Shown here one piece after another: positions 61,507 to 64,000 of a DNA stretch of 64,000 nt. The position numbers and the translations under genes are program-made. Source of the stretch: Moellerella sp963519845 (GTDB lineage: Bacteria; Pseudomonadota; Gammaproteobacteria; Enterobacterales; Enterobacteriaceae). The notes under the pieces are model-generated. The model worked only from the letters and a program-made list of their open reading frames with translations, had not been told where the DNA came from and ran no database searches. Within the stretch, counting starts at the first letter, position 1. Each line of letters opens with the position of its first letter. Location of the stretch: the NCBI GenBank assembly GCA_963519845.1, contig CAUQNX010000001.1, forward strand, positions 124,001 to 188,000, in the 5' to 3' direction.

Positions 61507-62783
61507 TGTCGGTCCTTATCGCCTGTATTGTTCTGATGTTTTGTTTTTTAATTAATGTGCCAATTTTTCTTAGTGTATTAGTCGCCATATTAACCTACTT
61601 TTTCACTGTCGGTGATATATCACCTCTAATTGCGGTACAGAGGATCATTGGTGCTGGTGAGAATGTAACTTTATTAGCCATCCCATTTTTTATTCTATTA
61701 GGTAATCTATTAAACTATACGGGAATTACCCGCCGAATGTTAAAGTTTACCGAAACACTTTCGGGGCATTATCCCGGAGGTCTCGCTCAATCTAACGTCT
61801 TATTAAGTACTATGATGGGCGGCCTATCGGCATCTAACCTCGCTGATTGCGCCATGCTATCAAAAATGCTGGTCCCTGAAATGACTAAGTTGGGTTATGG
61901 CCGTGCTTTCTCGGCTGCCGTGACTGCCGCAGGTTCTTTAATTACACCTATTATTCCGCCAGGTATCGCATTAATTATCTATGGTTTTGTCGCCGATGTT
62001 TCCATCGGTAAAATGTTTATGGCGGCTATTATTCCAGGGCTTTTATGCTGCTTTGCTTTAATGGTTACTATCTATTTAATTGCTAAAAAACGGGGTTATA
62101 AACCTGCTCGCGATAAAGGTCCTACATTAGCGGAAGTTTATCAAACAGGTAAAGGTGCTATTTCGGCATTTTTATTAGTAATAGTGATTATTGGCGGTAT
62201 TCGTTTTGGTATTTTTACGCCGACTGAAGCCGGAGCCATTGCTGTATTATATGTGATTATTATTGGGACTTTCTTTTATCGAGAAATGAAGTTAAAAGAT
62301 ATAGCTTCTTCATTCTTAGAAACAGCACGCTCTACCGCTAGTATCATGTTAATTATCATGACTTGCTCGGCATTAGCTTGGATATTAACCAATGAGCAAG
62401 TCGCACAAGATGTCGCATTAATGATGACCAGTTTCTCTGACAATCCTTATGTATTTTTAATGATTGTTAACGTCGTCTTACTTATTCTCGGGATGTTTAT
62501 TGAAGGGAATGCGGCTATTATCGTTTTAGTCCCATTGTTAATGCCAACTGTTAAATTACTGGGTATCGATCCTATTCACTTTGGTTTGATTATGATCCTT
62601 AACTTAGCCATTGGTTGCCTAACACCGCCAATGGGGACAGTAATGTTTGTTGCCACTTCAATTACTGGGGTGAAGATTTCAGAATTTATTCGTGAAGTTA
62701 TTCCCCTATTTTGTGCCCTGATTGTAGTGCTATTGATGGTGACCTTTATTCCGACTATTACGACCTTTTTACCCAATTTATAA
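61506..62783 (+). CDS. dctM: TRAP transporter large membrane subunit
   Basis: A 425-residue, about 12-helix DctM permease of the ion-transporter superfamily. Characteristic segments are LGNLLNYTGITRRML, TAAGSLITPIIPPG and LNLAIGCLTPPMGT. It uses the sodium gradient to bring in substrate delivered by DctP. It is the last gene of the transcript; a terminator lies 28 bases beyond the stop. Confidence 0.92.
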   Translation: MSVLIACIVLMFCFLINVPIFLSVLVAILTYFFTVGDISPLIAVQRIIGAGENVTLLAIPFFILLGNLLNYTGITRRMLKFTETLSGHYPGGLAQSNVLLSTMMGGLSASNLADCAMLSKMLVPEMTKLGYGRAFSAAVTAAGSLITPIIPPGIALIIYGFVADVSIGKMFMAAIIPGLLCCFALMVTIYLIAKKRGYKPARDKGPTLAEVYQTGKGAISAFLLVIVIIGGIRFGIFTPTEAGAIAVLYVIIIGTFFYREMKLKDIASSFLETARSTASIMLIIMTCSALAWILTNEQVAQDVALMMTSFSDNPYVFLMIVNVVLLILGMFIEGNAAIIVLVPLLMPTVKLLGIDPIHFGLIMILNLAIGCLTPPMGTVMFVATSITGVKISEFIREVIPLFCALIVVLLMVTFIPTITTFLPNL

Positions 62784-62810
62784 CTTTAGTTTTCTATTTT
62801 TAGTTTTATA

Positions 62811-62846
62811 TTAAGGATAGCACTTTGAGGCTATCCTTAATTTTTT
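62811..62846. terminator. Bidirectional terminator between dctM and the LacI-family gene
   Basis: Perfect 11-base stem (TTAAGGATAGC at 62811-62821 with 62830-62840, loop of eight). T residues follow on the plus strand, and on the minus strand a shorter U tract follows, so it can serve both convergent genes. Confidence 0.88.
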
Positions 62847-62858
62847 CAGCAATATTAA

Positions 62859-63896
62859 TTAAGCGCTCTGTCGCGGTTCAAAGCGATATGGATAGATAAT
62901 TTCCTCTCTTAATAACGGGCTATTTTCATCAAAAGTTTGGCTGAGCCATTTAATCAGTTTTTTCCCCGTTTCCCGCCCCATCTTTGGATAATCAATACGT
63001 ATTGAGGTTAATGTCGGTTGGATCTGATCGCAATTATCAGTCCCTTCAAGACAGGCCACCGCCAAGCTAGATGGAATTTTTAATAGTCGTCTCTGGCATT
63101 CAAACATTACACCAAGAGCAATTAATTCATGGCTGCAAACGACGCCATGTAATTCTGGCTGGCGAGTAAGCATCTCGGTGATCGCCTGTCGGCCAAACTG
63201 CATACTGGCTGCATAAGGGGTAGTAATGCTCTGCTCTGCACTATAATGTTGGTGTAACATGGCTTTTGCCCAACCACTTAATTGTTGGTTTTGCTGTTTA
63301 TTATCCATTTGAGCGCCGATATAACCAATATTACGGTAGCCTTTATCCAACATATATTTAGTTAAAAAATAAGCGCCATCTTCAATATTACTGTCGATAT
63401 TTAACGAGGTATGATGGTGATAAGAGCTGGCAATACTGATTATTGGGGTATGAGTATTTGAACTCACCACTAGCGATTTTTCAGACATCAAGGCGCCAAA
63501 TATGACTAAGGCGGCTGGATTCCCCTGTAATAAGGTGCCTAATACTTCAGACTCTTTTTTCTGATTATATTCATGGCAGCCAATCAGAACCTGATAATTA
63601 TTTTTATTTAGTATTTCTTGCAAGGCTTGTAAAAAAGTTGCACTGGAATGATCAGTTAAAGATGGCACCAGCACAGCTACATTTTTACTAACGCCGGAGG
63701 CTAAAACGCCCGCCGCTAAATTAGGCACATAACCTAACTCTTCGACCGATTTTTCAATTTTTTCACGCAACCTATCCGAAACGAGCTCAGGTGTTCTTAA
63801 GGCTCTAGAGGCCGTCATCGAGCCGACGCCCGCATGTTTTGCCACATCCTGTAAGGTTACACGACCTGTATTGCGCCGTTTTCTTGTTTTTTCCAT
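62859..63896 (-). CDS. LacI-family regulator, GntR (gluconate) type
   Basis: A 345-residue LacI/GalR-type repressor. The helix-turn-helix and hinge are at about residues 13-70 (VTLQDVAKHAGVGSMTASRAL and GYVPNLAAGVLASG), followed by a periplasmic-binding-protein-like ligand domain. The sequence is closest in feel to the gluconate repressor GntR, whose ligand is an aldonate; here a related aldonate may be sensed, consistent with the neighbouring lgo/uxa/TRAP genes. Convergent with dctM. Its true targets may lie beyond the window edge. Confidence 0.85.
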   Translation of the reverse strand: MEKTRKRRNTGRVTLQDVAKHAGVGSMTASRALRTPELVSDRLREKIEKSVEELGYVPNLAAGVLASGVSKNVAVLVPSLTDHSSATFLQALQEILNKNNYQVLIGCHEYNQKKESEVLGTLLQGNPAALVIFGALMSEKSLVVSSNTHTPIISIASSYHHHTSLNIDSNIEDGAYFLTKYMLDKGYRNIGYIGAQMDNKQQNQQLSGWAKAMLHQHYSAEQSITTPYAASMQFGRQAITEMLTRQPELHGVVCSHELIALGVMFECQRRLLKIPSSLAVACLEGTDNCDQIQPTLTSIRIDYPKMGRETGKKLIKWLSQTFDENSPLLREEIIYPYRFEPRQSA

Positions 63897-64000
63897 AAAA
63901 ATAGCCGTTTCATCATACAGTTATATATTTATCCTATTATACCCTAATTTACTTAAGATTCAGGAATGTGATAAATAATGGCCTGCGGGTGCGGTAATAA
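63897..64000. other. Gap upstream of the LacI-family gene, cut by window edge
   Basis: About 100 bases holding the promoter of the minus-strand regulator. Nothing further can be assigned. Confidence 0.4.

Noticed and set aside
9000..64000. Insertion sequences, transposases or phage genes
   Set aside because: I found no transposase, integrase or flanking inverted repeats; accessory genes lie as intact operons.

Overview
The window reads as chromosomal DNA of an AT-rich member of the Enterobacterales. I infer this from gene order and protein similarity: a leu operon with a leucine leader peptide, SgrR beside it, divergent speA/metK with sprT close by, hcp-hcr, and a leading candidate for a DnaA-reactivating site next to mutH. 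A Morganellaceae- or Budviciaceae-like host fits the base composition, but I cannot name the genus. There are no rRNA or tRNA genes, insertion sequences, phage genes or CRISPR arrays that I can support.

Region by region. 1-5.7 kb: first codons of a probable leuO (minus strand), a long AT-rich control region, then leuL-leuABCD with an attenuator. 5.7-9.2 kb: candidate SgrS small RNA, sgrR, a DnaA-box cluster resembling DARS2, mutH and a small HhH protein. 9.3-17.1 kb: acetoin/diacetyl reductase, speB-speA (agmatine to putrescine), MetJ-controlled metK, a BigR-type persulfide sensor with a split YeeE/YedE transporter, and sprT. 17.2-30 kb: mgtE behind an M-box Mg2+ riboswitch, hcp-hcr with NsrR- and FNR-like sites, aldehyde dehydrogenase, clcA, tehB, a secreted Ntn-hydrolase of the penicillin V acylase/bile salt hydrolase family, and yceJ-yceI.

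30-48 kb is accessory metabolism. It holds an orphan MdcG-like transferase, a DAPG-hydrolase-like enzyme divergent from a TetR regulator with a palindrome between them, and a full myo-inositol catabolic island (iolB, iolE, iolC, two IolG-type dehydrogenases, an orphan PTS EIIA with an MFS transporter, iolD, iolA, and an RpiR-type iolR). Near-identical palindromes lie in front of three iol transcription units, and two of these promoters share a second element at exactly the same distance. A second secreted Ntn-hydrolase follows.

48-64 kb: a small XRE regulator in AT-rich DNA, a Rob-like regulator, a Fur-boxed siderophore uptake unit (TonB receptor, PepSY membrane protein, binding protein, AraC regulator) that lacks its own ABC permease, and a cluster I read as L-galactonate use. 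In that cluster LgoD makes D-tagaturonate, UxaB reduces it to D-altronate, a TRAP transporter presumably imports the substrate, and an LgoR-like regulator with two winged helices and a LacI-family regulator flank it.

The strongest second-look items are the shared iol promoter architecture, the M-box/mgtE unit, the DARS2-like site at mutH, the SgrS candidate, and the L-galactonate/TRAP cluster.
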